Positions 8,328 through 14,899 are shown, counted from the first letter of the stretch. The stretch is DNA of 18,326 bases from Desulfobacteraceae bacterium (GCA_027025615.1 JALVQM010000373.1:11861-30186); one strand, 5' to 3'. Numbers and translations are program-made. Notes: generated by a model not told the origin, from the sequence alone.

Positions 8328-8393
8328 CATCAGCGCCACCGGGCCTGCTGGGCATAAGTCGATTTATATATGTAAACATCAGGGGTTACCGGG
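8328..8393 (-). promoter_or_regulatory. Candidate L20 control region before rpmI
   Basis: On the minus strand the pattern CCCGGT-n3/4-CTGATG occurs twice, at 8377-8393 and 8328-8343. The second copy lies inside a possible stem (CCCAGC with GCT-GAT-GGG, three-base bulge) just before the rpmI ribosome-binding site. L20 is known to bind leader RNA of rpmI-rplT in E. coli and of infC-rpmI-rplT in Bacillus. Placing such a site here is inference from position and repetition. Confidence 0.35.
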
Positions 8394-8401
8394 CTTTAGG
8401 C

Positions 8402-8447
8402 AAAAAAGCACTGGCGCGAGCACACTTTCCTGTCAAGCTCACGCCAG
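8402..8447 (-). terminator. Terminator/attenuator hairpin between infC and rpmI
   Basis: On the minus strand CTGGCGTGAGC (8437-8447) pairs with GCTCGCGCCAG (8411-8421), eleven pairs with one G-U, around a 15-base loop. Three bases later comes a run of six T. This is a good Rho-independent terminator shape inside an operon whose downstream genes are essential. It may act as an attenuator, or separate infC from a second promoter for rpmI-rplT-pheST. I found no convincing promoter after it. Confidence 0.65.
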
Positions 8448-8508
8448 ACCGGGGACCGTATAATTATGGCCGCCAAACAGCCAATACCTGAAAAAACCTA
8501 AACTCTAA

Positions 8509-9051
8509 TTACTTTGGCGCCAGAACCATTATCATGGTTCGGCCTTCGAACTTGGGGGCCTGTTCGACAACGGCAATTTCCTCTACTTCCTCAGCTATTC
8601 TCTGAAGCAGGTCCCGGCCCCTCTGGGAAAGGGTGATCTCCCGTCCCCTGAACATAACGGTAACCTTAACTTTGTCCTTGCGACCAATGAATTTCTTGAT
8701 ATGCCCCAATTTGGTTTGCAAGTCGTGCTCGCCCGTTTTGGGGCGAACCTTTATCTCCTTGACCTGGAAAGTGGTTTGCTTTTTCCGGGCCTCGTGCTGC
8801 TTTTTTGTTTGCTCGTACTTGTAACGCCCGTAATCCATTATTTTGCAAACCGGCGGGCGTGCCGTTGGCGATACCTCAACCAGGTCAAGGCCGAATTCCG
8901 AGGCAGCGGTGAGCGCCTTCTCAATGGGCAAAATGCCGACCTGATTTCCATCCGGATCGATCACCCTGACTTCCCGCGCTCGGATATTATTATTGATTCG
9001 CGTTCTGCCGAACCTGTTCTGCTGCCCTTTTGAAAATCTTAAATTAGCTAT
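8509..9051 (-). CDS. infC: Translation initiation factor IF-3 (AUA start)
   Basis: IF-3 binds the 30S subunit and checks start-codon and initiator-tRNA pairing. The N-domain (RINNNIRAREVRVIDPDGNQVGI), linker (YKYEQTKKQHEARKKQ) and C-domain (KEIKVRPKTGEHDLQTKLGHIKKF) are all present. No ATG, GTG or TTG gives the whole N-domain; the first GTG (8964) would begin inside it, at VIDPDGNQ. An optimal AGGAGG (9059-9064) is seven bases before an ATA at 9051, giving exactly 180 residues, the E. coli length. infC is known to use rare AUU/AUC/AUA starts so that IF-3 represses its own translation. The common upstream partner thrS is not here. Confidence 0.95.
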   Translation of the reverse strand: MANLRFSKGQQNRFGRTRINNNIRAREVRVIDPDGNQVGILPIEKALTAASEFGLDLVEVSPTARPPVCKIMDYGRYKYEQTKKQHEARKKQTTFQVKEIKVRPKTGEHDLQTKLGHIKKFIGRKDKVKVTVMFRGREITLSQRGRDLLQRIAEEVEEIAVVEQAPKFEGRTMIMVLAPK

Positions 9052-9058
9052 TCTTCCA

Positions 9059-9064
9059 CCTCCT
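9059..9064 (-). promoter_or_regulatory. Ribosome-binding site deciding the infC start
   Basis: Perfect AGGAGG, seven bases upstream of the ATA at 9049-9051. Its strength and spacing are the main reason to place the IF-3 start at ATA. A tiny open frame (9070-9105, 11 codons beginning MPKIKLRK) ends just upstream and could couple to it, but lacks a good ribosome-binding site. Confidence 0.75.
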
Positions 9065-9124
9065 GCTGGTTACTGAATTTCTTTTCTGAGCTTGATTTTT
9101 GGCATCGTTCTTAAACTTTGATCC

Positions 9125-9151
9125 TCTATACGACAAACAATTCAATTGCAA
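9125..9151 (-). promoter_or_regulatory. Candidate promoter of the infC operon
   Basis: On the minus strand TTGCAA (9146-9151) and TATAGA (9125-9130) are 15 bases apart, shorter than ideal. They lie in an AT-rich spacer about 75 bases before the infC start and just past the deaminase stop. No terminator hairpin is visible after the deaminase gene, so read-through from upstream is also possible. Confidence 0.35.
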
Positions 9152-9176
9152 GAGAAAAATAAGCCAAAGCCGCCAT

Positions 9177-9692
9177 TCATACCTGCTCCAGGACGTGCCT
9201 GCAGAGAAGGGTGTTCTGGAGATACGCATTTTCACTGCCGGCAAAAAATTCCTTGAACAGTTTCAGGCTCTGACTGCGCAAAACGCCTTTAATTATCTCC
9301 AGCTCGCCCTGATATAATGGGGGCAGGGGCCCCAAAGCGCACCCTGTTCCACCACCCATTACATCCTCATAAGCATAAACAATTTTACGGATACCGTGAA
9401 TCAAAATGGCTCCGAAACACATCAGGCATGGCTCCAGGGTTACGTAAACCGTCAAATCTGCAGGATCAAAAACCGCCGGGCTGCCCCCCAGTCTGCGCAG
9501 GGCAACGATTTCGGCGTGATCGCATTCGCCACCAATGGAAGAGGCTGTGTTTACCCGGTGACCATCGGACACTACCCGGTCTTTACATACGATGATGCAT
9601 CCTACAGGGAATTCCCCTTGTTCCAGGGCTGTGGCGGCCTGCTGCAAAGCAAGCTGCATAAATTTGACATGCCTGCCGCTATCTGGTTTCAT
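9177..9692 (-). CDS. TadA-like cytidine/nucleoside deaminase family protein
   Basis: A zinc-dependent deaminase of the TadA/CMP-deaminase fold, 171 residues. The zinc and catalytic motifs are intact: H59-A-E61 (CDHAEIVAL) and P88-C89-x-x-C92 (TLEPCLMCFGAIL), with the PVG(C) strand at 29-32. The positions resemble E. coli TadA, but the C-terminal FFRxRR-type tail of tRNA deaminases is missing and replaced by AYLQNTLLCRHVLEQV, so tRNA-A34 editing should not be assumed. Start: ATG at 9692, one base after the stop of the upstream gene, preceded by AGG; the frame is open 25 codons further. It is translationally coupled to the HsdR_N-like gene. The substrate is unknown. Confidence 0.85.
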   Translation of the reverse strand: MKPDSGRHVKFMQLALQQAATALEQGEFPVGCIIVCKDRVVSDGHRVNTASSIGGECDHAEIVALRRLGGSPAVFDPADLTVYVTLEPCLMCFGAILIHGIRKIVYAYEDVMGGGTGCALGPLPPLYQGELEIIKGVLRSQSLKLFKEFFAGSENAYLQNTLLCRHVLEQV

Positions 9693-9693
9693 T

Positions 9694-10245
9694 TCACAAC
9701 CTGCAACTGCTGTCATCACAGGGGCAACTGTCATCAATTTCGTATGCAAACACAATCCTGGCTTCACGCTGCCGGCGTTCCCGGTCTATCGGCTCAAACT
9801 CCATGTCGGTCAATTGTCCTTCCAGATCGTCCCTTGCCGGGATCTCATCCAGACCCTTGTTGATGATTTTACCTGTCTTGCCGTCCAGGATATCAGCCTG
9901 GCGACCGTTGGTCACCACAACCAGGGGCACCTGGTAAGGGGCCACCAATCTGCCGAAAGCCAGGGCCGGCCTGTGCCTGGTGACCAGGGACCCGGGACCA
10001 TAATGGATCAGGATCACGACCCGGCCCTTGATTTGCACCATGAAAGCTATGGTTATCAAGCCGCATTTTTCCCCGGCCTCAACCCGCAAACGGCACCTTG
10101 ATTCTATCTGTGACTTATTATATCCCTTTTCCAGGACCAGCTTACGCGCAATCGCCTGCAGGTAACGCTCATCATGGGTATCGTCTATCTGTCGGCCGGT
10201 GAGAAAATCCTCAACACGGCCAAGAATCAAGTGGTGTCCAGCCAT
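9694..10245 (-). CDS. HsdR N-terminal-like domain protein, probably nuclease-inactive
   Basis: A 183-residue single-domain protein resembling the type I restriction R-subunit N-terminus (HSDR_N_2). Family features are DERYLQAIARKLVLEKGY near 22-39, then two core strands, and AFGRLVAPYQVPLVVVTNGRQADILD near 96-121. The PD-(D/E)xK residues expected at 'RADI' and 'IECK' read as GLIT and IHYG, so cleavage activity looks lost. The C-terminus is Cys-rich (CPCDDSSC). There is no helicase domain and no hsdM/hsdS nearby, so this is not a restriction system. ATG at 10245 chosen; a TTG at 10269 is open but unsupported. The stop is one base before the deaminase ATG. Confidence 0.75.
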   Translation of the reverse strand: MAGHHLILGRVEDFLTGRQIDDTHDERYLQAIARKLVLEKGYNKSQIESRCRLRVEAGEKCGLITIAFMVQIKGRVVILIHYGPGSLVTRHRPALAFGRLVAPYQVPLVVVTNGRQADILDGKTGKIINKGLDEIPARDDLEGQLTDMEFEPIDRERRQREARIVFAYEIDDSCPCDDSSCRL

Positions 10246-10300
10246 TTTAAAACCACAACCTGTGCACAAATTTTCATAAATACGAACAGCCAGGCTGAAT

Positions 10301-10330
10301 CGGATATCCGGCTATTTGCGATTGGGTCAA
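10301..10330 (-). promoter_or_regulatory. Candidate promoter for the HsdR_N-like/deaminase pair
   Basis: On the minus strand TTGACC (10325-10330), an 18-base spacer and TATCCG (10301-10306). The -10 overlaps a perfect ten-base palindrome CGGATATCCG (10301-10310), which could be an operator. It lies about 55 bases before the start codon. Weak -10. Confidence 0.3.
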
Positions 10331-10381
10331 TTACCGGTTGCCTGAAAACTGTTTATGAGTTAACGTTTGCCGTGTTTGTGT

Positions 10382-10434
10382 CCGCACCCTTCCTGAACAG
10401 ATTATAATTATAGATTATTTCATGCTGGGTGCGG
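10382..10434. repeat. Eight-base inverted repeat flanking an AT-rich -10-like segment
   Basis: CCGCACCC (10382-10389) and GGGTGCGG (10427-10434) are perfect inverted copies 37 bases apart. Between them is ATTATAATTATAGATTATTT with TATAAT at 10403-10408, about 63 bases before the dgt start. No matching -35 is seen. It may be an operator pair or a leader stem for the dgt gene. Confidence 0.45.
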
Positions 10435-10470
10435 TTTTGCAAGTTTGCATCTTTTGGAAACCTCGTTACA

Positions 10471-11532
10471 ATGAATCTTACCCTGCGTGAGGCATACGAA
10501 CAAAGAGAAAAAACCTTTATCGCTCCTTATGGATGCTTGAGCCAAGCCAGCCGGGGGCGGCAGACAGATGAGCCGTCCTGTCCCATCAGAACCGCTTTCC
10601 AAGTGGACCGCGACCGCATCCTTTTCAGCAATGCTTTCAGGCGGCTCAAACATAAAACCCAGGTATTTCTTTCACCTCTGGGCGACGAATACAGAACCCG
10701 GCTGACCCATACCCTGGAAGTGTCTCAAATAGCCCGCACCATAGCAAGGGCCATGCACCTGAACGAGGACCTGACCGAGGCCATCGCACTGGGACATGAC
10801 CTTGGCCACACACCTTTCGGCCATGGCGGAGAAACCGCGTTGCGGGAAATATATTCCCGCAAATTCACCCATCAACGCCAGGGCCTGCGGGTAGTCGACG
10901 AAATTGAAAACAACGGACAGGGTCTGAACCTGACTTTTGAGGTGAGGGACGGCATTCTCAAACATTCCAAGGGATACGGCAAAATAATTCCCGATAATCC
11001 TGACAAGCTGTCCTGCACCCTGGAAGGTCAAGTCGTCAGAATCGCCGACATCATGGCTTACCTTAATCATGACCTGGATGACGCCCTGCGCAGCGGGGTA
11101 ATCAAAATTGAACAGCTGCCGGAGCAATGCCTCCGGATTCTGGGAGCTACTCACTCCCAGCGGGCAACAACCATGATTCGTGATCTGGTTTACACGAGCC
11201 GGGTTGAGGGTGAGCAACTTGTGCTGGACATGACCCCCGAGGTTTTCGGGGCTATGACCACCCTGCGCCGTTTTCTTTTCGACAATGTTTACAGGTCTCC
11301 CCAGGTACATGAAGAATTCATCAAAGCCAAAAAAATCCTGTCGGAACTTTATACCTATTTTATGGAGAACGAAAAACAGCTCGAACATCAATTGATCAAA
11401 ATGGAAATGGCCGGATGCCTGGTTAACGGAAACTCTTTGGCCAGGACCGTTTGCGATTTCATCGCTTCCATTACCGACCGTTACGCCTTGGATTTATATG
11501 AAAAGACATTTTTCCCACGTCCCACCGTCTGA
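10471..11532 (+). CDS. dGTP triphosphohydrolase-like HD-domain protein
   Basis: A dNTP triphosphohydrolase of the dGTPase family, hydrolysing dNTPs to deoxynucleoside and triphosphate. 353 residues. The entry motif RDRILFSNAFRRLKHKTQVF (47-66) and the HD metal ligands H80 (RLTHTLEVSQIAR), H109-D110 (ALGHDLGHTPFGHGGE) and D193 (RIADIMAYLNHDLDDAL) are all present. The length fits the shorter bacterial dGTPase-like proteins rather than the longer E. coli Dgt, so substrate range is uncertain. ATG at 10471 chosen, matching the family start (REAYEQRE); a GTG at 10429 is open but would add non-family sequence across the inverted repeat. Its 3' end overlaps the next gene by 35 bases. Confidence 0.9.
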   Translation: MNLTLREAYEQREKTFIAPYGCLSQASRGRQTDEPSCPIRTAFQVDRDRILFSNAFRRLKHKTQVFLSPLGDEYRTRLTHTLEVSQIARTIARAMHLNEDLTEAIALGHDLGHTPFGHGGETALREIYSRKFTHQRQGLRVVDEIENNGQGLNLTFEVRDGILKHSKGYGKIIPDNPDKLSCTLEGQVVRIADIMAYLNHDLDDALRSGVIKIEQLPEQCLRILGATHSQRATTMIRDLVYTSRVEGEQLVLDMTPEVFGAMTTLRRFLFDNVYRSPQVHEEFIKAKKILSELYTYFMENEKQLEHQLIKMEMAGCLVNGNSLARTVCDFIASITDRYALDLYEKTFFPRPTV

Positions 11533-12154
11533 ATTGCAGGCCATGTTGCCCCCTCCTGAAATTCTCAGCCAGGCATGGGATAGGAGCAAAGCCCTGGATG
11601 ACCTGTTTGATCAACTGGCTTTTATCTATGTCCAGATGGACAATGCCTACAATAAAATATCCCGCAATTTAGAATTTGACTGCCTGAATTGTCCTGACAA
11701 TTGCTGCCATCAGACTTTTTATCATTTCACCTGGATAGAATACCTTTATCTTTTAAAAGGCCTGTGCGCGCTGCCGGATAAGGCTAAAGAGCAAATTTTA
11801 AAATCAAGCCTGGACAATTGCAGTTCAGCCCCTTCAGCAAAACCTGTATGCGGCGCCAACCAGAAAAGCCTGTGTCGGCTTTATGCCCACAGGCCGATGA
11901 TCTGCCGGCTCCATGGCATTGCCCATAGCCTCACCAGACCCGACGGCCGGACGGTAACAGGACCGGGATGTTTCCGTTTCGAAGCCCTGCAAACCTCCCG
12001 GAAGGTCGTGCGGCTCGACCGGACTCCATTTTATGCCAACCTGGCAAAACTTGAACAGCTAACTCGTGAGCGCCTGGCCGTTACCCTGAGTTTCAGAATG
12101 ACCGTCTCCCAAATGCTAATAACCTACAGTTATCTGGATAAAAATAAAATATGA
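11498..12154 (+). CDS. YkgJ-type cysteine-cluster protein (1)
   Basis: A member of the YkgJ/UPF0153 'CxxCxxxCC' family, thought to bind Zn or Fe; the biochemical role is unknown. The signature is C62-x2-C65-x3-C69-C70, then LCRLYAHRPMICRLHG (C126, C136) and C158. There is no signal peptide or membrane segment, so it is probably cytosolic. 218 residues from the ATG at 11498, which overlaps the dgt frame by 35 bases; no strong ribosome-binding site is seen, and an ATG at 11543 (203 residues) is the alternative. Its TGA overlaps the next ATG (ATGA), so it is coupled to the following YkgJ-type gene. Confidence 0.85.
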   Translation: MKRHFSHVPPSELQAMLPPPEILSQAWDRSKALDDLFDQLAFIYVQMDNAYNKISRNLEFDCLNCPDNCCHQTFYHFTWIEYLYLLKGLCALPDKAKEQILKSSLDNCSSAPSAKPVCGANQKSLCRLYAHRPMICRLHGIAHSLTRPDGRTVTGPGCFRFEALQTSRKVVRLDRTPFYANLAKLEQLTRERLAVTLSFRMTVSQMLITYSYLDKNKI

Positions 12155-12924
12155 AAACCCTGAACTCCGACAAACTGGACGCACTGCCCGGACTTAGACT
12201 CGAACCTGAAACCAGTTTTAACTTTCAATGCCATCCAGGGGTGTCATGTTTCAACCGCTGTTGCCGCAACCTGAATTTGTTTCTCTATCCTTACGATGTG
12301 CTACGTTTAAGGAAGGCCCTGGAAATAGATTCGGAAAGCTTTCTGGAAAGATACACCGACGTGGTAATGCGTCCTGACAATGCCTTCCCGGATGTCTTGC
12401 TGAAAATGGCTCACAACCAGGAAAAAACCTGTCCTTTTCTGGAAACTTCAGGTTGCTCTGTATATGCCGACAGGCCCGATACCTGTCGCAGTTTTCCGGT
12501 GGAACTGGGTTTACTGTTTACCGGCAACCAAGCTCCTGTTCAGGTGGCTTTTTTTCGCCCTCCCGATTTTTGCCAGGGCCGTTTCCAACAAAAAAGCTGG
12601 ACCCTTCAGCAATGGATAGACGACCAGCAGGCCGCAACCTATAATCAAATGACCGCCAACTGGGCCCGTATAAAACACTTGTTTTCCCGTAATCCCTGGC
12701 AGGGAGACCATGATCCCCGGCTGAAAATGGCTTTCATGGCAGCTTACAACATCGACCGTTTCAGGCAGTTTGTTTTTGAAAGCAGTTTTTTGAAACGGTA
12801 TAGAGTGAAAAAGAAAATGCAGCAGAAAATGCGTGCCAGCGATAAACAGCTTTTGGAATTTGCCTTTCAGTGGATCAAGTTCATGGTGTGGCAGATGCCA
12901 AACCGTCCCCTGGGCTTGTACTAG
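12151..12924 (+). CDS. YkgJ-type cysteine-cluster protein (2)
   Basis: Second member of the family, 257 residues, with C27, C33, C37-C38 (CFNRCC), C94-PF, GC102-x-VY-x-DRP-x-x-C112-R and C141. Beyond the Cys domain it has a C-terminal helical region (SWTLQQWIDDQQAATYNQM, then AAYNIDRFRQFVF and LLEFAFQWIKFMVW). Domain and tail are shared with the protein at 13762-14493, so the two are paralogues and differ from protein 1. It starts four bases inside the previous gene (ATGA). It converges on the SDR gene with 32 bases between stops and no clear terminator. Confidence 0.87.
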   Translation: MKTLNSDKLDALPGLRLEPETSFNFQCHPGVSCFNRCCRNLNLFLYPYDVLRLRKALEIDSESFLERYTDVVMRPDNAFPDVLLKMAHNQEKTCPFLETSGCSVYADRPDTCRSFPVELGLLFTGNQAPVQVAFFRPPDFCQGRFQQKSWTLQQWIDDQQAATYNQMTANWARIKHLFSRNPWQGDHDPRLKMAFMAAYNIDRFRQFVFESSFLKRYRVKKKMQQKMRASDKQLLEFAFQWIKFMVWQMPNRPLGLY

Positions 12925-12956
12925 GCCCTGTGCCACGGCTTTCAACTTGCTGAATA

Positions 12957-13772
12957 TCAAACCACACCTACAGGCATGGGAGCCACCGGCTCGCCGCCAA
13001 GAACGTAGCCCCCGTCAAGCCGCAATACTGCCCCGGTCATAAAGTCGGCCCCCTGGACAAGGAAGCGGACCGCGGCCACCACGTCTTCAATCTTTCCGGT
13101 CCTGCCAAGCAAAGTATGTTCCACAAGAGCTTGTTTCTGTTGCTCGCTGAGCAGTCCCCACCCCCTGGTTTGAGGCCCATGACGGGTTTCCACGATACCT
13201 ATCATCAACTCGTTGACCCGTACTTCAGGTGCCCCCAGCCGGGCCCAGGTTTCGGTCAGCAGGCTTACCCCCCGGTTGGCCGCCGCATAGCCGTCATTGA
13301 AAACCAGGCTGGCCGGGCCACTGCGGCCAACGATACCTGCAATAGACGAAATATTGACCACCGTTGCCTGACCGCTTGCCTTGAGATAAGGCAAAGCGGC
13401 CTGCAGCATCCATTGCTTGGCTCTAAGGGTCGTGGCCAGCTCAAGGTCCCATTGTTCGGTAGTATAAGGGCCGTGAACCACGGGCCAACCTCCCCGTTCG
13501 ATATTGTTAATCAGTATATCAAGCCGGCCGAAACGGGCCATGACCTTGCTGATAAGTTCCTCTACGGCGCACTGGTCACGCAAGTCTACCTCCACCATCA
13601 GGTATTCGCATCCTGCGGCGTTGAAATCTGCGCGCGCCCTGTCCAGGTGCTCCTGCCAGTCATGATAGGTCAGAACCAGTTTGGCACCGTCAGAGGCCAG
13701 GTCCAGGCCTATGGCTTTGCCGATGCCCTTGATGCTGCCCAATACCAGGGCCACCTTTCCTTCAAGGTTCAT
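12957..13772 (-). CDS. SDR-family oxidoreductase with altered active site
   Basis: A Rossmann-fold short-chain dehydrogenase/reductase, 271 residues. It has a cofactor loop LGSIKGIGKAIG (11-22), VEVDLRD (about 60-66), a variant NNxxG (NNIERG, about 88-93), an active-site Ser region (VVNISSIAG) and Tyr in GYAAANRG. The usual YxxxK reads YAAAN (codon AAC), so the catalytic Lys is missing. The LDGGYV end motif before the tail is normal for FabG-like SDRs. Enzyme activity is therefore doubtful, or it uses a different proton relay. GGGAGG precedes the ATG, which lies 11 bases inside the upstream YkgJ-type gene, so the two are coupled. Confidence 0.88.
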   Translation of the reverse strand: MNLEGKVALVLGSIKGIGKAIGLDLASDGAKLVLTYHDWQEHLDRARADFNAAGCEYLMVEVDLRDQCAVEELISKVMARFGRLDILINNIERGGWPVVHGPYTTEQWDLELATTLRAKQWMLQAALPYLKASGQATVVNISSIAGIVGRSGPASLVFNDGYAAANRGVSLLTETWARLGAPEVRVNELMIGIVETRHGPQTRGWGLLSEQQKQALVEHTLLGRTGKIEDVVAAVRFLVQGADFMTGAVLRLDGGYVLGGEPVAPMPVGVV

Positions 13773-14493
13773 GATCCATGCCTCCCATCACCAGTTTTAC
13801 CCAATCCAGGGCCAACTCCAGCAAGGCGTTGTCGTTTGACTTTGCTTTTCCAAGGCGGGTTTCAAAATCAAATTCACCGGGCCAGGGGCAACTGTTAGCT
13901 TTTGCCCTGAAATTATCCAGGTCGTACAAGGTGCTTATAAAGTCGTCTCGCTGTTGCCCGGCCATGGGTTTTCGTCCGAGTTTGTTCTGCAATCTCAATA
14001 TGTCCAACATAAGGTCGTTGAAATAAATATAATCTTCAAGTTCCTGATCAGCTACCCATTGTTCAATTGTCTGAACCTTGGTGGCTTGGTGGCCCAGGCA
14101 ATGCGGCTCCCTGATCAGGGCCCAATGTTCTTCTGGTTTTGCCCCTGATTTGAAAGAAGCTCCCCTGGCCAGAGGATATAGACGGCAGGAACCCGGACGA
14201 TCCGGGTAAACCTTGCATCCTTTAGCACCGACAAAGGGACAAAGTCCACCATTGTGCATGTCAAAGCGCAGGCTTACTATGGGCAGACCTGTTGCAGGCC
14301 CTGTCCGGATAAGGGTATAGCGTCGTAAAAACTCACCTGATGAAAGATGCAGGTGGTTTTTAAGACGCAAAATATCGTAGGGTGTCAGAGCCTGGCTCAA
14401 ATTACCGCAACAGGCATTAAAGCACGGTAATTGCCTGTGACAGTGGAACCTGAAAACAGCTCCTTTGCCCAGATGACGAACAGCGACCTGCAT
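13762..14493 (-). CDS. YkgJ-type cysteine-cluster protein (3)
   Basis: A paralogue of the protein at 12151-12924, with the same spacing: CH-x5-CFNACC, PYDILRLK, FLRRYT, CPF, GCKVYPDRPGSCR, a later C-L-G, and the tail motif LLELALDWVKLVMG. 243 residues from the ATG at 14493. No Shine-Dalgarno sequence precedes that ATG, but a promoter-like element ends seven bases before it. The frame is open to a TTG at 14598 (278 residues), also without a ribosome-binding site, and that extension is unlike the paralogue. Function is unknown; metal binding is inferred. The SDR gene starts inside its 3' end. Confidence 0.84.
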   Translation of the reverse strand: MQVAVRHLGKGAVFRFHCHRQLPCFNACCGNLSQALTPYDILRLKNHLHLSSGEFLRRYTLIRTGPATGLPIVSLRFDMHNGGLCPFVGAKGCKVYPDRPGSCRLYPLARGASFKSGAKPEEHWALIREPHCLGHQATKVQTIEQWVADQELEDYIYFNDLMLDILRLQNKLGRKPMAGQQRDDFISTLYDLDNFRAKANSCPWPGEFDFETRLGKAKSNDNALLELALDWVKLVMGGMDHEP

Positions 14494-14500
14494 AATTTTG

Positions 14501-14529
14501 TATATAGGCAAAGGCCCGACATCTGGCAA
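14501..14529 (-). promoter_or_regulatory. Candidate promoter for YkgJ-type gene 3 (possibly leaderless)
   Basis: On the minus strand TTGCCA (14524-14529), a 17-base spacer and TATATA (14501-14506). Only seven bases separate the -10 from the ATG at 14493, so transcription would begin at or next to the start codon. Confidence 0.45.
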
Positions 14530-14664
14530 GCATAATTCAAAGCCTGGGTTCCAATGCCTGCCACAATATATGGTGGCCTGCGAATCACAGTCATCCAAAT
14601 ATGGGAGCTTTCGTCACTGCCTTAAACTGGCAGGATATTCGGTAGTTTGCAGCGCTGAAAATCC

Positions 14665-14693
14665 TTGACAAGACAATGTACGAATGATATTCA
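14665..14693 (+). promoter_or_regulatory. Candidate aprBA promoter
   Basis: Perfect -35 TTGACA (14665-14670), 17-base spacer, -10 TATTCA (14688-14693, weak). The start would be near 14700, leaving an untranslated leader of about 260 bases before aprB. Confidence 0.5.
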
Positions 14694-14785
14694 AATTACC
14701 TTGTGTTGGTCATATCTTACCGAAAATTAAAGAAATTTTAGTCTGATTCAAGCGATGAAAATACTCGGGAACGTAAATACCCAAG

Positions 14786-14899
14786 TAATTGGATCTTATC
14801 CATACAGCTTTTTCCAATTAATCTTATCGGAAATGTCCGAATAGGGTGAGGTTCGGACGAGAAAAATGAAGGGAGGTGCGAAACACAGGAGGTCGAACC
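14786..14899 (+). promoter_or_regulatory. Structured leader of aprBA with alternative hairpins
   Basis: The 360-base gap before aprB holds no clear gene. Three perfect pairings are visible: TAATTGG/CCAATTA (14786-14792 with 14814-14820), GTCCGAA/TTCGGAC (14835-14841 with 14852-14858) and GGTTCG/CGAACC (14850-14855 with 14894-14899). The last two share 14852-14855 and cannot form together. Two strong Shine-Dalgarno-like stretches (GGGAGG near 14871, AGGAGG near 14887) lie inside the third pairing's loop. A 20-codon open frame (14866-14928) overlaps them but lacks a good ribosome-binding site of its own. No known riboswitch class is recognised. Confidence 0.45.

Noticed and set aside
9694..10245. 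Restriction-modification or defence island
   Set aside because: Only an HsdR_N-like domain is present, with degraded catalytic residues and no hsdM, hsdS or helicase.
10672..11391. 239-codon open frame on the minus strand
   Set aside because: Antisense to the HD-domain core of the dGTPase-like gene; no ribosome-binding site or domain.
13116..13898. 260-codon open frame on the plus strand
   Set aside because: Antisense to the SDR gene and the end of YkgJ-type gene 3, which have clear motifs.
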